Shown in pieces: positions 1-8,916 of a DNA stretch of 64,000 bases. How positions within the stretch are numbered: position 1 is the first letter of the stretch; each line of letters begins with the position of its first letter. Source of the stretch: CAZZCP01 sp964653235 (GTDB lineage Bacteria > Bdellovibrionota > Bdellovibrionia > Bdellovibrionales > UBA840); the NCBI GenBank assembly GCA_964653235.1, contig CAZZCP010000001.1, positions 38,613-102,612 of the forward strand, in the 5' to 3' direction. Position numbers and translations under genes: made by a program. The notes under the pieces were generated by a model. The model was not told the DNA's origin, searched no databases, and worked only from the letters and a program-made list of their open reading frames with translations.

Positions 1-705
1 TTTATGGCCTGTGTTCATTGCATTGATTAGATCTAAGGCTTCGGCTCCTCGAACCTCACCGACAATAATGCGATCTGGACGCATCCGTAAACTACTCTTG
101 AGTAGATCTTGCATAGTGACCTCACCCTTACCCTGTGGATCGGCCATTTGAGTTTCCATATACAAAACATGCTCGTATTTAATATCGAGCTCAGCAGAGT
201 CTTCAATCACCAAGACTCTTTGCTTGGGGGGAATCTTACTGCAAAGCAAGCCGAGAAGAGTCGTCTTACCTGAACCCGTACCACCACTAACCAAAATATT
301 CTTTCCTAAAAACATCGATGCATCTAAAAATTGAGCTCCTTCAATATTGACAGCACCCCACTTAATATACTGGCGAAAATCGATATCGGTTTTTTTAAAC
401 TTACGAATACTAATCGCTGTACCTTTGGTTATCGGCGGAATGATTGCATNNNNNNNNNNCCGAGCATCGAGCCGCGGATTGTAGCGATCAATTCGCCTTC
501 CTACGCTTTGTGCAATGCTGTTTACAGCAGCTCGAACTGAATCTTCATCGGGAAACTTCGCATCGGTTCGATGTAGTTTTCCTCCCATCTCAACAAAAAT
601 CTCTTCATGGTGATTGATCAATATTTCAGATACATTCTCATCATAGAGATACTCTCGAACAGGATCTAAGTAATTTGCAATAGAATCAATGAAGGATTCA
701 CTCAT
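1..705 (-). CDS. cpaF: CpaF/TadA-type secretion ATPase (3' end cut by window edge)
   Basis: Cytoplasmic hexameric ATPase of the type II/IV secretion superfamily. CpaF powers assembly of Flp/Tad-type pili at the inner membrane. The first 235 codons are visible. Walker A reads [10 protein letters not shown] near residue 138, followed by the family motifs [25 protein letters not shown] and NAMNTGH near the cut end. A 10-N gap (450-459) falls where the family usually has about eight residues between LDAR and AIIPP, so a few codons are probably missing; the frame is kept across it. The ATG at 705-703 directly abuts the stop of the upstream gene, so the two are co-transcribed. Other tad/cpa genes are expected beyond position 1. 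Identification is strong; the substrate (pilus or secretion) cannot be told from this fragment. Confidence 0.93.
   Translation of the reverse strand, partial: MSESFIDSIANYLDPVREYLYDENVSEILINHHEEIFVEMGGKLHRTDAKFPDEDSVRAAVNSIAQSVGRRIDRYNPRLDARXXXXAIIPPITKGTAISIRKFKKTDIDFRQYIKWGAVNIEGAQFLDASMFLGKNILVSGGTGSGKTTLLGLLCSKIPPKQRVLVIEDSAELDIKYEHVLYMETQMADPQGKGEVTMQDLLKSSLRMRPDRIIVGEVRGAEALDLINAMNTGHK
450..459. other. assembly gap (10 N) inside cpaF
   Basis: Ten N between the codons for LDAR and AIIPP of the CpaF protein. Family proteins usually carry about eight residues here (LPDGSRV-like), so the true gap is probably about 22 bases, not 10. Both lengths preserve the frame. Confidence 0.85.
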
Positions 706-1230
706 TTAATTGTCCAATATGCTCGCCGGATTGCGAAGCATCATCTCATCTTGTTCGCCCATTATTACGATTTGTCCTTCGTGTGCAACCTCTGGACTTT
801 GAAAGCGAAAGATACCTGCTTGTTGTGGATATATTTTAAAAGACTTGGGCTTTGCATAGTAAGTTCCATGATGTTCAGCAAAATCATCTAAGATAAAGCT
901 AACATTTTTTGCCTTTGGATTTACATTCACAATATGAATTGTGTACTGGCGATCTTTTTGTAAACGAAGAGTGTCAGGCACAAAGCCTTTCGCTGTATTC
1001 ATGATCACCAATTCCATTTTAGGACTAGATGAAGCAATACCACTTATTAAAGGCGGCTCAGCAAGCTGAATTTTTTCAGGCAAATTGATATCTTGTTTTT
1101 TTAAATCTTTGGTTCTACGGGATAAGTCAATTTCCCAATCCCCTAAGGAAATTGAGGACCAAAATACAATTAAAATCAAATAGAAGATTTTAATGTAGCG
1201 ACTCCCTAGAGTGGTAATCTGCAAATTCAC
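706..1230 (-). CDS. exported protein with possible cupredoxin-like fold, upstream of cpaF
   Basis: 174 residues with an N-terminal hydrophobic segment (about 12-30) that looks like a signal peptide or anchor. The rest, about 70-160, has the alternating strand pattern of a cupredoxin-like sandwich (KGFVPDTLRLQKDRQY, then FRFQSPEVAHEGQIVIMGE). The usual copper-ligand Cys is absent, so metal binding is doubtful. The ATG at 1230 lies 41 bases inside the preceding gene, and the stop abuts the cpaF start, so the three genes form one tight unit. This suggests a periplasmic accessory to the pilus/secretion machine. The fold is my reading of the strand pattern and is uncertain; existence of the gene is well supported by the signal segment and operon packing. 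Confidence 0.75.
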   Translation of the reverse strand: MNLQITTLGSRYIKIFYLILIVFWSSISLGDWEIDLSRRTKDLKKQDINLPEKIQLAEPPLISGIASSSPKMELVIMNTAKGFVPDTLRLQKDRQYTIHIVNVNPKAKNVSFILDDFAEHHGTYYAKPKSFKIYPQQAGIFRFQSPEVAHEGQIVIMGEQDEMMLRNPASILDN

Positions 1231-1501
1231 GTGCCACCTCCATGGCTAAAAATCCTAAAGTTGTATCATCAAACTTTTTTAACTCATTCATGAGTAACAT
1301 GAGATCCCCTTGATTTCGATTTGCTGCTTGAATTGCAAGGGCAAGATTCTCTGTGTACTCAGGAATATCATTCATTGCCTGGTTCCAATCCATATCTAGA
1401 ACCGGATCAATGACTCCCATATGGTAAAGGGCATCGAAGACTTCTTGTAAATCTCCCTGAAGCAAAACATCATCTTGTAAAATTTCAATTGCGGTTTTCA
1501 T
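1190..1501 (-). CDS. small acidic protein of unknown function
   Basis: 103 residues, mostly helical by appearance, no signal peptide, no family I recognise. The ATG at 1501-1499 is preceded by a clear AAGGAG ribosome binding site eight bases upstream. It overlaps the next gene by 41 bases and is the first visible gene of the cpaF unit, so it is likely a cytoplasmic partner or regulator of that system. Confidence 0.7.
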   Translation of the reverse strand: MKTAIEILQDDVLLQGDLQEVFDALYHMGVIDPVLDMDWNQAMNDIPEYTENLALAIQAANRNQGDLMLLMNELKKFDDTTLGFLAMEVAREFADYHSRESLH

Positions 1502-1599
1502 AAGAACTCTCCTTACAATTTCTTATCGGAGAGTTCAGAAAAGTCTTAAAAAGAGACACGTCTAGATTTTTACCTAGACCTTAGGCGAAAACCTGTACT

Positions 1600-2769
1600 T
1601 TAGAACATTGCCTCTAGTAGCTCATCGGTAAAATCTTCTTTTTCGATAAAAAGCTCTTTAACCGCTTCTGATAGAGCTGCATTGGCTTCATTGGTGAATT
1701 GTGTGTCAATAGAAGTTAAGTTCATGCACTTAAATGGTCCAAACTCAACACGAACATCTACCTTTGAAAATTCTCTTTTTTGCATATCAAAATCCATCGA
1801 AAAAATACGAAACTGTATTTTGCTGCCCTTAAAAAGTCGACCTATTACCGGAATGGCTCCACTCTCCAAGCTTCCTATTAGCATTGGAACAGACTGCATT
1901 TTTAAGACACAGTTTTCACTGGGCTTACTGTAGAGATTATCAAAGATACTAAAACTATATTTGCCATCTTCACCACTTAAACCTTTTAAACCTCCGTATT
2001 GGCCTAGCTCAATCCGCAGCTCTGGAGGCTTGGGCTCTTCTAAGGACTGTTGTAAATTCACCAAACTCATTGGCAAGCCTTGAGAAATTTTCGGAACAGG
2101 AATGAGTAGGTGAGTGATTGAAACTTGATCATTGGTAATGGGCTCCTCAAAGGGCATTTCTCGGCTAGCAATTCCAGTTAGAAGTTGTACCCGAAAGCTT
2201 GAATTCTTCTTTTGTAAATGTACATGAAAACTCGCACCAACAGGGTAAATAGGATATTCATGCTCGATCGATTTTGCTTGAACTGCGCGAACAGCCTGTT
2301 CTGTTAAAGCCATAAATTGGAGCCTTTGCTCAAAAATATTATCTTGTTCACGAAGATCATAACTCACTACAGGAAATTGACTCGATATTTGATCTGAAGG
2401 AATCTCTTCTTTGGGCCAAGGTAAAATGTAGGCCACAAGATATTGCGGATCAGTAGTTACAAAGTCTCTGCTCTCATTGAGAATCTCTTTTAACTCTCTC
2501 TCTAAGTCTTTGGCAAAATTTTGTAAGAAGTATTTGGATTCATCTTTTGCAAAGGACTTAGAGAGACTTGAGGTTAAATTGGGAACAAAATCTTCAATGA
2601 CTCGAGCCAATCTTGCTTCGAGCCGTTTTTGCTCTTCGCTTACTGGTTTTTCAGAGTCTACAAAAAATACTACGCTATATTTGCGATCTTCAAAGTCCAA
2701 TAGCTGAGGTAAATCCTGGGCTTTCAGGGACAAACAAAAAAGAAAAGAAACTAAAATTACACTCTTCAT
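1600..2769 (-). CDS. secreted protein of unknown function
   Basis: 389 residues. The N-terminus (MKSVILVSFLFCLSLKAQ) is a good signal peptide with cleavage after KA. The mature protein has a charged helical part (about 45-110) and then a strand-rich part ending in an acidic tail. No recognised domain. The ATG is preceded by AGAAGGAGAG, which lies inside the last codons of the upstream C92-type hydrolase gene, only one base after its stop, so translation of the two is probably coupled. Presumably periplasmic or surface-exposed. Confidence 0.8.
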   Translation of the reverse strand: MKSVILVSFLFCLSLKAQDLPQLLDFEDRKYSVVFFVDSEKPVSEEQKRLEARLARVIEDFVPNLTSSLSKSFAKDESKYFLQNFAKDLERELKEILNESRDFVTTDPQYLVAYILPWPKEEIPSDQISSQFPVVSYDLREQDNIFEQRLQFMALTEQAVRAVQAKSIEHEYPIYPVGASFHVHLQKKNSSFRVQLLTGIASREMPFEEPITNDQVSITHLLIPVPKISQGLPMSLVNLQQSLEEPKPPELRIELGQYGGLKGLSGEDGKYSFSIFDNLYSKPSENCVLKMQSVPMLIGSLESGAIPVIGRLFKGSKIQFRIFSMDFDMQKREFSKVDVRVEFGPFKCMNLTSIDTQFTNEANAALSEAVKELFIEKEDFTDELLEAMF

Positions 2770-2770
2770 T

Positions 2771-4390
2771 TTACTCTCCTTCTAAAGGACATAGTCCATT
2801 GGTGTTAATAATGTCATGAAATAGAATCACTTCACTGGCTCCATTTTTGTTTTTACGAAATCTCTCACAGTCTTTTAGCCGCAATATATCCATACCCCTG
2901 CCTATTTGCTCACTGGTTAGATAAAAGCCACCGGTCTTTGCTGAAGCCTTTCTAGGAATCTGTAGATATCTGTCCTGAGCTTTACGAATATGTTTGATAA
3001 AGCTATTGTGCCTGCTCATACGTTGAAATAAATCATTGCCGATTCCAGCCTGCTCGCGAATAAATGACCAATTCAAGCTAGTACCGTCATATTCCATCAA
3101 AAAGAAGAGTAAGACTGAGGCGTGAGTATAACCAGCGGGCATTTCTGCAGGAACCTGTCCCATTTGTGTAGCAAAGTCTTGCCCAAGATCGACAGGTTTT
3201 AAGAAGTTCTCCTCGTCCATCAATTGAAAGACGTAGCCATAGTTCTCCATCCAGTCCATAATTTTCGCTAGTACAGCGTCTTGAAGTAGAATCTGTTCCA
3301 TATCTTCAAAACTTCTCCACTCGCCAACCAAATCCAAACTTGGATCGGTTTCAATATCCGCTGGAGAAAATGTCTCAACAACTTGAATTCCAAGTGCCTG
3401 CAGCACTCCATTTCTTTCAGTATAAAAGGGTGTGTACATCAAAGGAAAATGCGGCCTTGGCCTAGGTATATACTCCGGATATTTCTCGCAGCGAATTCCC
3501 TCTAAAGAACAAGCCATATCATAGGCCATACCAACCAATTCAGAACAAAAAACAGTTTCATGGTCAATTGGATCCATTTTAAAATCATAGGGAATGACTC
3601 TATTCTCTAATGAGGCTTGGTTTGCCCATTGATAAATGGATTCGGCAGCAAGCTTTGCAACAAGCTTTCCACCAGATAGACCTTGCTTCACACTGGGTGA
3701 ATAACGAAAAACGGCCATTCTGCCTTTTTTGTCTTTATAGTATTCGTCAAAAGATATGACTCGTACCCCAGGAAAAAGAGCTTCTATAATCCAGCTTTTC
3801 TCTTGGGAATCACGGTAATAGATAGCTACATGACTAAATTGATTATCAAGGGCACCAATTTTTCCAACAACGCTACTGATAAAATCTGTGCCCCTTGTAA
3901 GTATCAAGTCACCTGACTGCAAGTCTTGTGGAAACTGAAAGTCATGGTACTTTTGAGAAAACAATGTGAAAGGCGCAGAACCTTGCATTTTTATTGAGGC
4001 TGTTTTTGGCAATTCATAGTTTTCAACTTTTTTCTTTTGATCATATAACCACTGTGCCGACCAAAGATCTTCTCTTTCACGAAGTGCAGTCATAAAATTT
4101 CGAATCGACTGACCACACAAAAGAAAGTGATCTGCATCATTCAATAAACGATTGCGAACTAGAAATTTGTATTTCTCGCGAAGTCGCATCCGGATCGAAA
4201 ACACATCTTTTATTTTTTCTTCTATTGCAGAAATATGAACTTCACCGACTGGCTTTTCAGTTAAAAGCTTTTGATTGAGATGATCAACCAAAGCTACACA
4301 ATTGCTCGCATTGATTTGGTCAATATCAGAGTGATCCAAAGCAAATAATGGAGTACTAGTGATAAAGAAAAACAATAATAAAAACCGCAT
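2771..4390 (-). CDS. YiiX/YebB-like permuted papain hydrolase (C92 type), exported
   Basis: 539 residues from the ATG at 4390, chosen over an upstream in-frame start because AAAAAAGGAG precedes it and the protein then begins with a proper signal peptide (MRFLLLFFFITSTPLFA). Residues ~160-290 carry the permuted NlpC/P60-like (YiiX/YebB) signature: SGDLILTRG near 163, SHVAIYY near 187 with the likely catalytic His, and VFCSELVGMAYD near 281 with the likely nucleophile Cys. Known members cleave amide or ester bonds, in several cases linked to cell wall or lipids. The ~100-residue N-terminal and ~250-residue C-terminal extensions are unusual. The downstream secreted protein starts one base after its stop. 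Family assignment is firm; substrate unknown. Confidence 0.85.
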   Translation of the reverse strand: MRFLLLFFFITSTPLFALDHSDIDQINASNCVALVDHLNQKLLTEKPVGEVHISAIEEKIKDVFSIRMRLREKYKFLVRNRLLNDADHFLLCGQSIRNFMTALREREDLWSAQWLYDQKKKVENYELPKTASIKMQGSAPFTLFSQKYHDFQFPQDLQSGDLILTRGTDFISSVVGKIGALDNQFSHVAIYYRDSQEKSWIIEALFPGVRVISFDEYYKDKKGRMAVFRYSPSVKQGLSGGKLVAKLAAESIYQWANQASLENRVIPYDFKMDPIDHETVFCSELVGMAYDMACSLEGIRCEKYPEYIPRPRPHFPLMYTPFYTERNGVLQALGIQVVETFSPADIETDPSLDLVGEWRSFEDMEQILLQDAVLAKIMDWMENYGYVFQLMDEENFLKPVDLGQDFATQMGQVPAEMPAGYTHASVLLFFLMEYDGTSLNWSFIREQAGIGNDLFQRMSRHNSFIKHIRKAQDRYLQIPRKASAKTGGFYLTSEQIGRGMDILRLKDCERFRKNKNGASEVILFHDIINTNGLCPLEGE

Positions 4391-4491
4391 ACCCACTCCT
4401 TTTTTTAGGAGTGAAATATAGCATTGATTGCTTTTCATTTAGAGAGATCAGGTCAAATTGTAATGTCGCAATTGCAGTTTCAAAAGCTACA

Positions 4492-4698
4492 TTATATTTT
4501 CTTCAAGTAGCTATCACCCTTATTCATATCAGAAGGACTTTGGCAGCGTTTACTGATTGCAAGAATCATTTTGTCAATATGTCGAAACCTCTCAATGTGC
4601 AAAGAGTCTTCATGATTCCAATCTTCAAGCTCACGAGAAAACTCATCCCACAATTCATTCACATCACAACTGTAGAATTCACTTTGATTTAAAGACAT
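4492..4698 (-). CDS. small acidic hypothetical protein
   Basis: 68 residues from the ATG at 4698-4696, preceded by GAGGTG at suitable spacing. The ribosome binding site lies in the right arm of a short palindrome (CCTCAT/ATGAGG, 4707-4720), which could hide it. Cytoplasmic, with several His and acidic residues, no known family. A plus-strand frame over the same bases has no comparable start signal, so the minus-strand reading is preferred. Confidence 0.5.
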   Translation of the reverse strand: MSLNQSEFYSCDVNELWDEFSRELEDWNHEDSLHIERFRHIDKMILAISKRCQSPSDMNKGDSYLKKI

Positions 4699-4823
4699 AA
4701 CAAACACCTCATTTATGAGGATTTGATGAGCAAATGCTATACCGAGCGAAAACGAAATCAGAAGTTCTCTGGCAAAAGATCAAGAAGGCTTTTCATTTTA
4801 ACTTATAAGTTTTACATTCTAGT

Positions 4824-5183
4824 ATGCGAAAAAGCTTTTTCTTAGTGATTGGTGGGTTTAGTTTGACCCTCGCTATTCTCGGTGTGTTTTTACCTCTTTT
4901 GCCGACCACACCTTTTCTTTTATTGAGCGTATATTGTTTTGAACGAGGTTCTGAAAGAATACACAATTTGCTTTTGGCACATTCTGTGCTTGGCCCTCCA
5001 ATTCACAATTGGAAAGAGAAAAAAATCATTCGCCCAAAAGTTAAGCTCCTTGCCATTTCTATGATTTTTGCCAGTGCGATTTATATTTCTATTTTTAGTT
5101 CCATGCCCATTTTGGGTCAGTATGTGCTCTTTCTGATTCTTGCGAGCGTATCAACTTTCATACTTTGCCAAAAATCAAAATGA
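4824..5183 (+). CDS. ybaN: YbaN-like inner membrane protein (DUF454)
   Basis: 119 residues. It shows the DUF454 signature: GGFSLTLAILGVFLPLLPTT, then PFLLLSVYCFERGSERIHN, then an HNW-E motif and two further hydrophobic segments, giving about three to four membrane helices. Family function is not established; members are inner-membrane proteins. Length matches the family. Stands alone, with only weak promoter-like AT-rich sequence upstream. Confidence 0.9.
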   Translation: MRKSFFLVIGGFSLTLAILGVFLPLLPTTPFLLLSVYCFERGSERIHNLLLAHSVLGPPIHNWKEKKIIRPKVKLLAISMIFASAIYISIFSSMPILGQYVLFLILASVSTFILCQKSK

Positions 5184-5273
5184 ATTTTTTTTAAAGCTCA
5201 TAGATTGCTTGATTTAAATTCGATATTTCAACAGGCTGAATTTCAAATATGAAATTATCACAAGTGGGGAATT

Positions 5274-5651
5274 GTGAGATTTTTTTTGTTTCTACTGTTG
5301 TTTTCGACAACTGTTTATGCCAACAACCAAATTTGTAATGTTCATCAAGCTTGTCAGTTTGAAAAAGACCTGGGCTACTGTTTAGATCGAGTGGTGATTG
5401 ATGAATCCGTTCCCACACTTTGGATGACATACAGCGACTGGAACATAGTGACCCAAGAGCTAGAAAAAGGAAGAATTGTCGCAAACAGATTTCTTTCAAA
5501 AAGCTCGAATCGAGATGGACTCGTTTCTACAAATGTGTCTGTGAACAGAGCAGAAAATGGCAAATACAGTGGAGGTGTTGCCATCCAGTATGGCCAAGAA
5601 GACTACAGCTACACAATGACTTGCTCTAACTTTGTGAAACAGACCGACTAA
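5274..5651 (+). CDS. small secreted protein of unknown function
   Basis: 125 residues beginning at a GTG (5274) just after GTGGGGA. The N-terminus MRFFLFLLLFSTTVYA is a clear signal peptide. The mature part has five Cys, two in each half of the N-terminal region and one near the end, suggesting disulphides in the periplasm or outside the cell. It is similar in plan to the secreted protein at 8479-8898 but not obviously homologous. It converges on and overlaps the PhoH-like gene by four bases. Confidence 0.7.
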   Translation: MRFFLFLLLFSTTVYANNQICNVHQACQFEKDLGYCLDRVVIDESVPTLWMTYSDWNIVTQELEKGRIVANRFLSKSSNRDGLVSTNVSVNRAENGKYSGGVAIQYGQEDYSYTMTCSNFVKQTD

Positions 5652-6970
5652 AGGATATTTGATGCGGTCTCGGCAAGCTCTGAGCGCTCGCCTTTTCTTA
5701 AAGTTACATGAGCAGCAATAGGTGCACCTTTAAATCTTTCTACACAATAGGTAAGGCCTGAGTTAGAAGAGTCTATATAAGGATTGTCGATTTGGTAGCA
5801 ATCTCCCGTAAGAATCACTTTTGTTCCTTGGCCCGCACGAGTAATAATTGTCTTGATTTCATGTGGGGTAAGGTTTTGCGCCTCATCCACAATGAGATAT
5901 TGGTGCGGAATGCTTCGACCGCGAATGTAAGTCAATGGTTCGATATTGAGTAAACCCTGATTGATCAACTCTTGAGTTCTACCAGCTGCTTTCTTTTGCG
6001 ATGTATCCGCACCCATAAGAAAGTCAACATTGTCAAAAATCGGCTGCATCCAAGGATTGAGCTTTTCATTCACATCTCCAGGCAAATAACCAATATCACG
6101 CCCCATAGGAAAAATAGGACGACTCACCAGCAATCTTTGAAACTTTCCCTCATCCAAAGTCAAAACCAATCCAGCAGCAAGAGCCAAAAGAGTTTTGCCC
6201 GTTCCGGCTTTACCAACCAGTGATATCAATTGAATTTCATCATTGAGAAGACAATCTAGAGCAAAACTCTGCTCCATATTGCGCGGGTTCACTCCCCAAA
6301 CATTGTCATAGATTTTTAAAGGAACAACAGCTTCATCTTTTAAAGAATAGCGCCCCAAAGCCGAGTGGTTGCCCCCTGACTTGTTTTTCATCACAACGTA
6401 TTCATTTGGGATCATACGAAAATTGGCAGGAACCGGAAAAAATCTTTCTGTATAAAATTGATCAATCTCTCCTGGGGTCAACTCCAATTCTCGATAACCA
6501 TCATACATCTCTTCGAAATTCACATCATCGGGCTCGTAGTCTTTGGCAGGAACCCCATAAACATCGGCTTTAATTCGAAGATTAATATCTTTTGAAATTA
6601 AAAATACATTTTGTTCTTTATACTTATTGGCTAAATGAATGGCTGCGCCCAAAATACGATTGTCGGCCTTTTCACTCACCAGATCCTCTGGTACATTCTT
6701 AAAGTCTTTATCAATCATGATAAACACTCGTGAATTATTACCATTAGGTTTAACACCTTCAGTGAGAGGACCGTTTTTTCTCAACTCATCGATATATCGA
6801 GAAAACTGACGCGCATTGCGACCATTTTCACCAGTATCTCTCTTGAATCGATCAATCTCTTCAATAACAGTTACAGGTATATAGATGTCAGAGTCTTGAA
6901 ACTTGAAGATTGCTTGCGCATCAAAGAGTAAAACATTTGTGTCGAGTACTACTTTCGTCGTGTTTTCCAC
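5648..6970 (-). CDS. PIN-PhoH fusion ATPase (PhoH2/YlaK type)
   Basis: 440 residues from a GTG at 6970 preceded by GTGAGG. The N-terminal PIN nuclease domain (about 1-135) has the acidic motif VVLDTNVLL and later EEIDRFKRD and ADNRILGAA. The C-terminal PhoH domain carries Walker A GKAGTGKT near 253-260 and Walker B YLIVDEAQN near 362. Known PhoH2-type proteins unwind and cleave RNA. Length fits the two-domain family. Monocistronic, with a palindrome in the upstream leader. Confidence 0.93.
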   Translation of the reverse strand: MENTTKVVLDTNVLLFDAQAIFKFQDSDIYIPVTVIEEIDRFKRDTGENGRNARQFSRYIDELRKNGPLTEGVKPNGNNSRVFIMIDKDFKNVPEDLVSEKADNRILGAAIHLANKYKEQNVFLISKDINLRIKADVYGVPAKDYEPDDVNFEEMYDGYRELELTPGEIDQFYTERFFPVPANFRMIPNEYVVMKNKSGGNHSALGRYSLKDEAVVPLKIYDNVWGVNPRNMEQSFALDCLLNDEIQLISLVGKAGTGKTLLALAAGLVLTLDEGKFQRLLVSRPIFPMGRDIGYLPGDVNEKLNPWMQPIFDNVDFLMGADTSQKKAAGRTQELINQGLLNIEPLTYIRGRSIPHQYLIVDEAQNLTPHEIKTIITRAGQGTKVILTGDCYQIDNPYIDSSNSGLTYCVERFKGAPIAAHVTLRKGERSELAETASNIL

Positions 6971-6998
6971 CAGGCCTCACTTCCTATTGGGCATGGGA

Positions 6999-7020
6999 TC
7001 CTAAGCCATCATACTTAGGA
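6999..7020 (-). promoter_or_regulatory. palindrome in the leader of the PIN-PhoH gene
   Basis: TCCTAAG at 6999-7005 and CTTAGGA at 7014-7020 form a 7 bp inverted repeat with an 8-base loop, 29 bases upstream of the GTG start. It could be an operator or a 5' leader hairpin. There is no further support. Confidence 0.3.
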
Positions 7021-7102
7021 CCTGGTAATTATCAGAGCCTAAAGTTTGTATTAAGTACACTAAAATTGAGGGATTTTTATGAATTTCGCTGAGCAAAAAA
7101 TA

Positions 7103-7672
7103 TTATGTTTCCCAAAAACCAGGCTTCATGAGCCTCTTTAAACCATAAAAATAGGAGAATCCCAGTAGAGTACCCATGACAAAACCACCTAAAACATCAC
7201 TCGGAAAATGAACTCCCACATAGACTCTGCCATAGCCATTCAAGAGTGCAATAAAGAGAAAAACAAATGCGTATTTTCGAAACAAAAGAGCAAGAAATAC
7301 AGCAACCGTCATACTGCTGAAAGCATGATTCGAAGGAAAGCTACCACTCTTAGGGCCATAACCAACTCGAACAATTGCACCCGTTTGTTCTTGAATGTGA
7401 TGGGGCCTTTTTCGAAAAGCATATTCTTTAATGACACGATAAGAAAGGGCGTCGGCCAGACTGATTAAAACTGTCATACTGATTAGAACTTTGATTGCAA
7501 TCCACCTTTGCTTGTAGAACCAGAAACCAAAGAGAAGGGGAACCAAACCCCAAAGCAAGATTTTATGGTGGTGAAGATTGGTAAAGTTCGAAAAAAAAGT
7601 ATCTAAAATCGGATGCGTCAGTTTTTGATTGATAATACGAAAAACAGCTATGTCATAAGAAAGAAAAGACAT
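7103..7672 (-). CDS. PAP2-family membrane phosphatase
   Basis: 189 residues, about five to six membrane helices. All three PAP2 motifs are present: KEYAFRKRP (motif 1), GSFPSNHAFSS (motif 2) and GRVYVGVHFPSDVLGG (motif 3), containing the catalytic His pair and Arg. Known members dephosphorylate lipid pyrophosphates such as undecaprenyl pyrophosphate, or phosphatidate and lipid A, on the periplasmic side. The ATG at 7672 lies 20 bases inside the upstream membrane-protein gene, so the two are translationally linked. Lipid substrate cannot be told from sequence. Confidence 0.92.
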   Translation of the reverse strand: MSFLSYDIAVFRIINQKLTHPILDTFFSNFTNLHHHKILLWGLVPLLFGFWFYKQRWIAIKVLISMTVLISLADALSYRVIKEYAFRKRPHHIQEQTGAIVRVGYGPKSGSFPSNHAFSSMTVAVFLALLFRKYAFVFLFIALLNGYGRVYVGVHFPSDVLGGFVMGTLLGFSYFYGLKRLMKPGFWET

Positions 7673-8462
7673 TTACTCGACCACCGCAGTCATCGCTGCC
7701 AAGATCCAAGAATTGTAAAAGAGAAAAATAAAGAAAAAAGAAAAAGCAAGTACCAGCCTTCTCTTTTACGATTAAAGTCTCATTCATACCAATTGAAAAA
7801 AAATAGGTAAGAACAAAACTTCCAAAATAATGAAAGGCTCCTGCAAATTCTAGAAACTCTCTCTTTCGATCGTGATCAACAAGAAAAATACTCAGAACCG
7901 CCAGAATATACATGGCAACCAGAGGTAATGGTGGAGCAAACAAACCCCAATCTTCTACTTTTTTACGAATAGAAGCAGATCTCTTCATTAAAATTGGCAA
8001 AACAATATTGTGCGCAAAAATAAACAAAAATAAGATTTTACCAAAAATGAGTTTATTAAGTTTTACTCCCCCCACTTTTAAATTGTGTAGGTTGGTTTCG
8101 CCTTGAGAGTTATTCTTTGCAAAAAACTCAGAGCTTTCATGCCCAAGAACTCTTTGAAACCAACTGACTTCTTCCATTGCACCCAACAAAAAAACAAAGG
8201 CAATGCCAAGTGGCGCAAAATAATACAAAGATATCAGCTTTTTCTGGCTCTCTAACCGCAAAACCACAATCATGAGCAAAAGCAAGAAAGAAGAGCTAAA
8301 TAAAAGAAATGTTGCCCACTCTAAAAAACCATCTTCTGTAATGAATTCTTGAAAGGCAGCAGGCTTGGTATAAAAAAGCAATACTCCCACTGCAATTGGG
8401 CTAAACATAAAAAAGGCATGACAAAGAGTATAATAAAGAGATGCAGGCAGCTTTTCTTTCAT
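7653..8462 (-). CDS. polytopic membrane protein with EEVSWFQR and GETNLHNL motifs
   Basis: 269 residues with about seven hydrophobic segments. Two charged motifs sit between helices: EEVSWFQRVLG (near 95) and NNSQGETNLHNL (near 118). I have the impression that these recur together in an uncharacterised membrane family, which suggests an active site or ligand site at the membrane face. It overlaps the downstream PAP2 phosphatase gene, so a joint role in lipid or lipid-linked glycan processing is plausible but inferred. Confidence 0.75.
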   Translation of the reverse strand: MKEKLPASLYYTLCHAFFMFSPIAVGVLLFYTKPAAFQEFITEDGFLEWATFLLFSSSFLLLLMIVVLRLESQKKLISLYYFAPLGIAFVFLLGAMEEVSWFQRVLGHESSEFFAKNNSQGETNLHNLKVGGVKLNKLIFGKILFLFIFAHNIVLPILMKRSASIRKKVEDWGLFAPPLPLVAMYILAVLSIFLVDHDRKREFLEFAGAFHYFGSFVLTYFFSIGMNETLIVKEKAGTCFFFFLYFSLLQFLDLGSDDCGGRVNVFSFL

Positions 8463-8478
8463 AGAAAGAAATTATCTT

Positions 8479-8898
8479 TTAATCACAAGAAGTCAATGCG
8501 AATTGGTAAAGGAGCTTTCGGTTGTTTTTGCAAGTAAAACTGCCGCCTGTTGAATCTCCGCGAAAACGATAGCTCAGCTCCATGACACTGTACTCTGGAT
8601 CTTTGTAGTTCCAAGTGTGGCGCAAGCTGCATTTGTATTGAATTTTTAGCAGCCCTTGCTTCTCTGAAGAGCTGACTTTGCAATCAATTTGCTTCTCTTT
8701 TTCGGGAAGTACATTTCCACACAAAGTATCTTCAGAGTAGAGATAGGATCTTTTACTCGCATGGCTCAAAAGAACACGGGGCTTATCATCGAAAATATTC
8801 AAACGATATTGTTTGCCGTCAAATTGAGCGCTGCAGTTATGAATTTTAGCATTCGCCATAGATGCACTGAATAGGAGCACAATCACAAAGTATCTCAT
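8479..8898 (-). CDS. small secreted protein of unknown function
   Basis: 139 residues with signal peptide MRYFVIVLLFSASMANA. The mature protein has six Cys and alternating strands, as in a small disulphide-stabilised beta domain. No family recognised. An AGGAG lies one base from the ATG at 8898. It stands between the PAP2-pair and the PilZ gene. Confidence 0.7.
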   Translation of the reverse strand: MRYFVIVLLFSASMANAKIHNCSAQFDGKQYRLNIFDDKPRVLLSHASKRSYLYSEDTLCGNVLPEKEKQIDCKVSSSEKQGLLKIQYKCSLRHTWNYKDPEYSVMELSYRFRGDSTGGSFTCKNNRKLLYQFALTSCD

Positions 8899-8916
8899 AC
8901 TCCTAGCCTACAAGGA

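Noticed and set aside
4411..4692. Plus-strand open frame of 93 codons opposite the small acidic gene
   Set aside because: No ribosome binding site, composition unlike a protein, and the minus-strand frame has a proper start signal.
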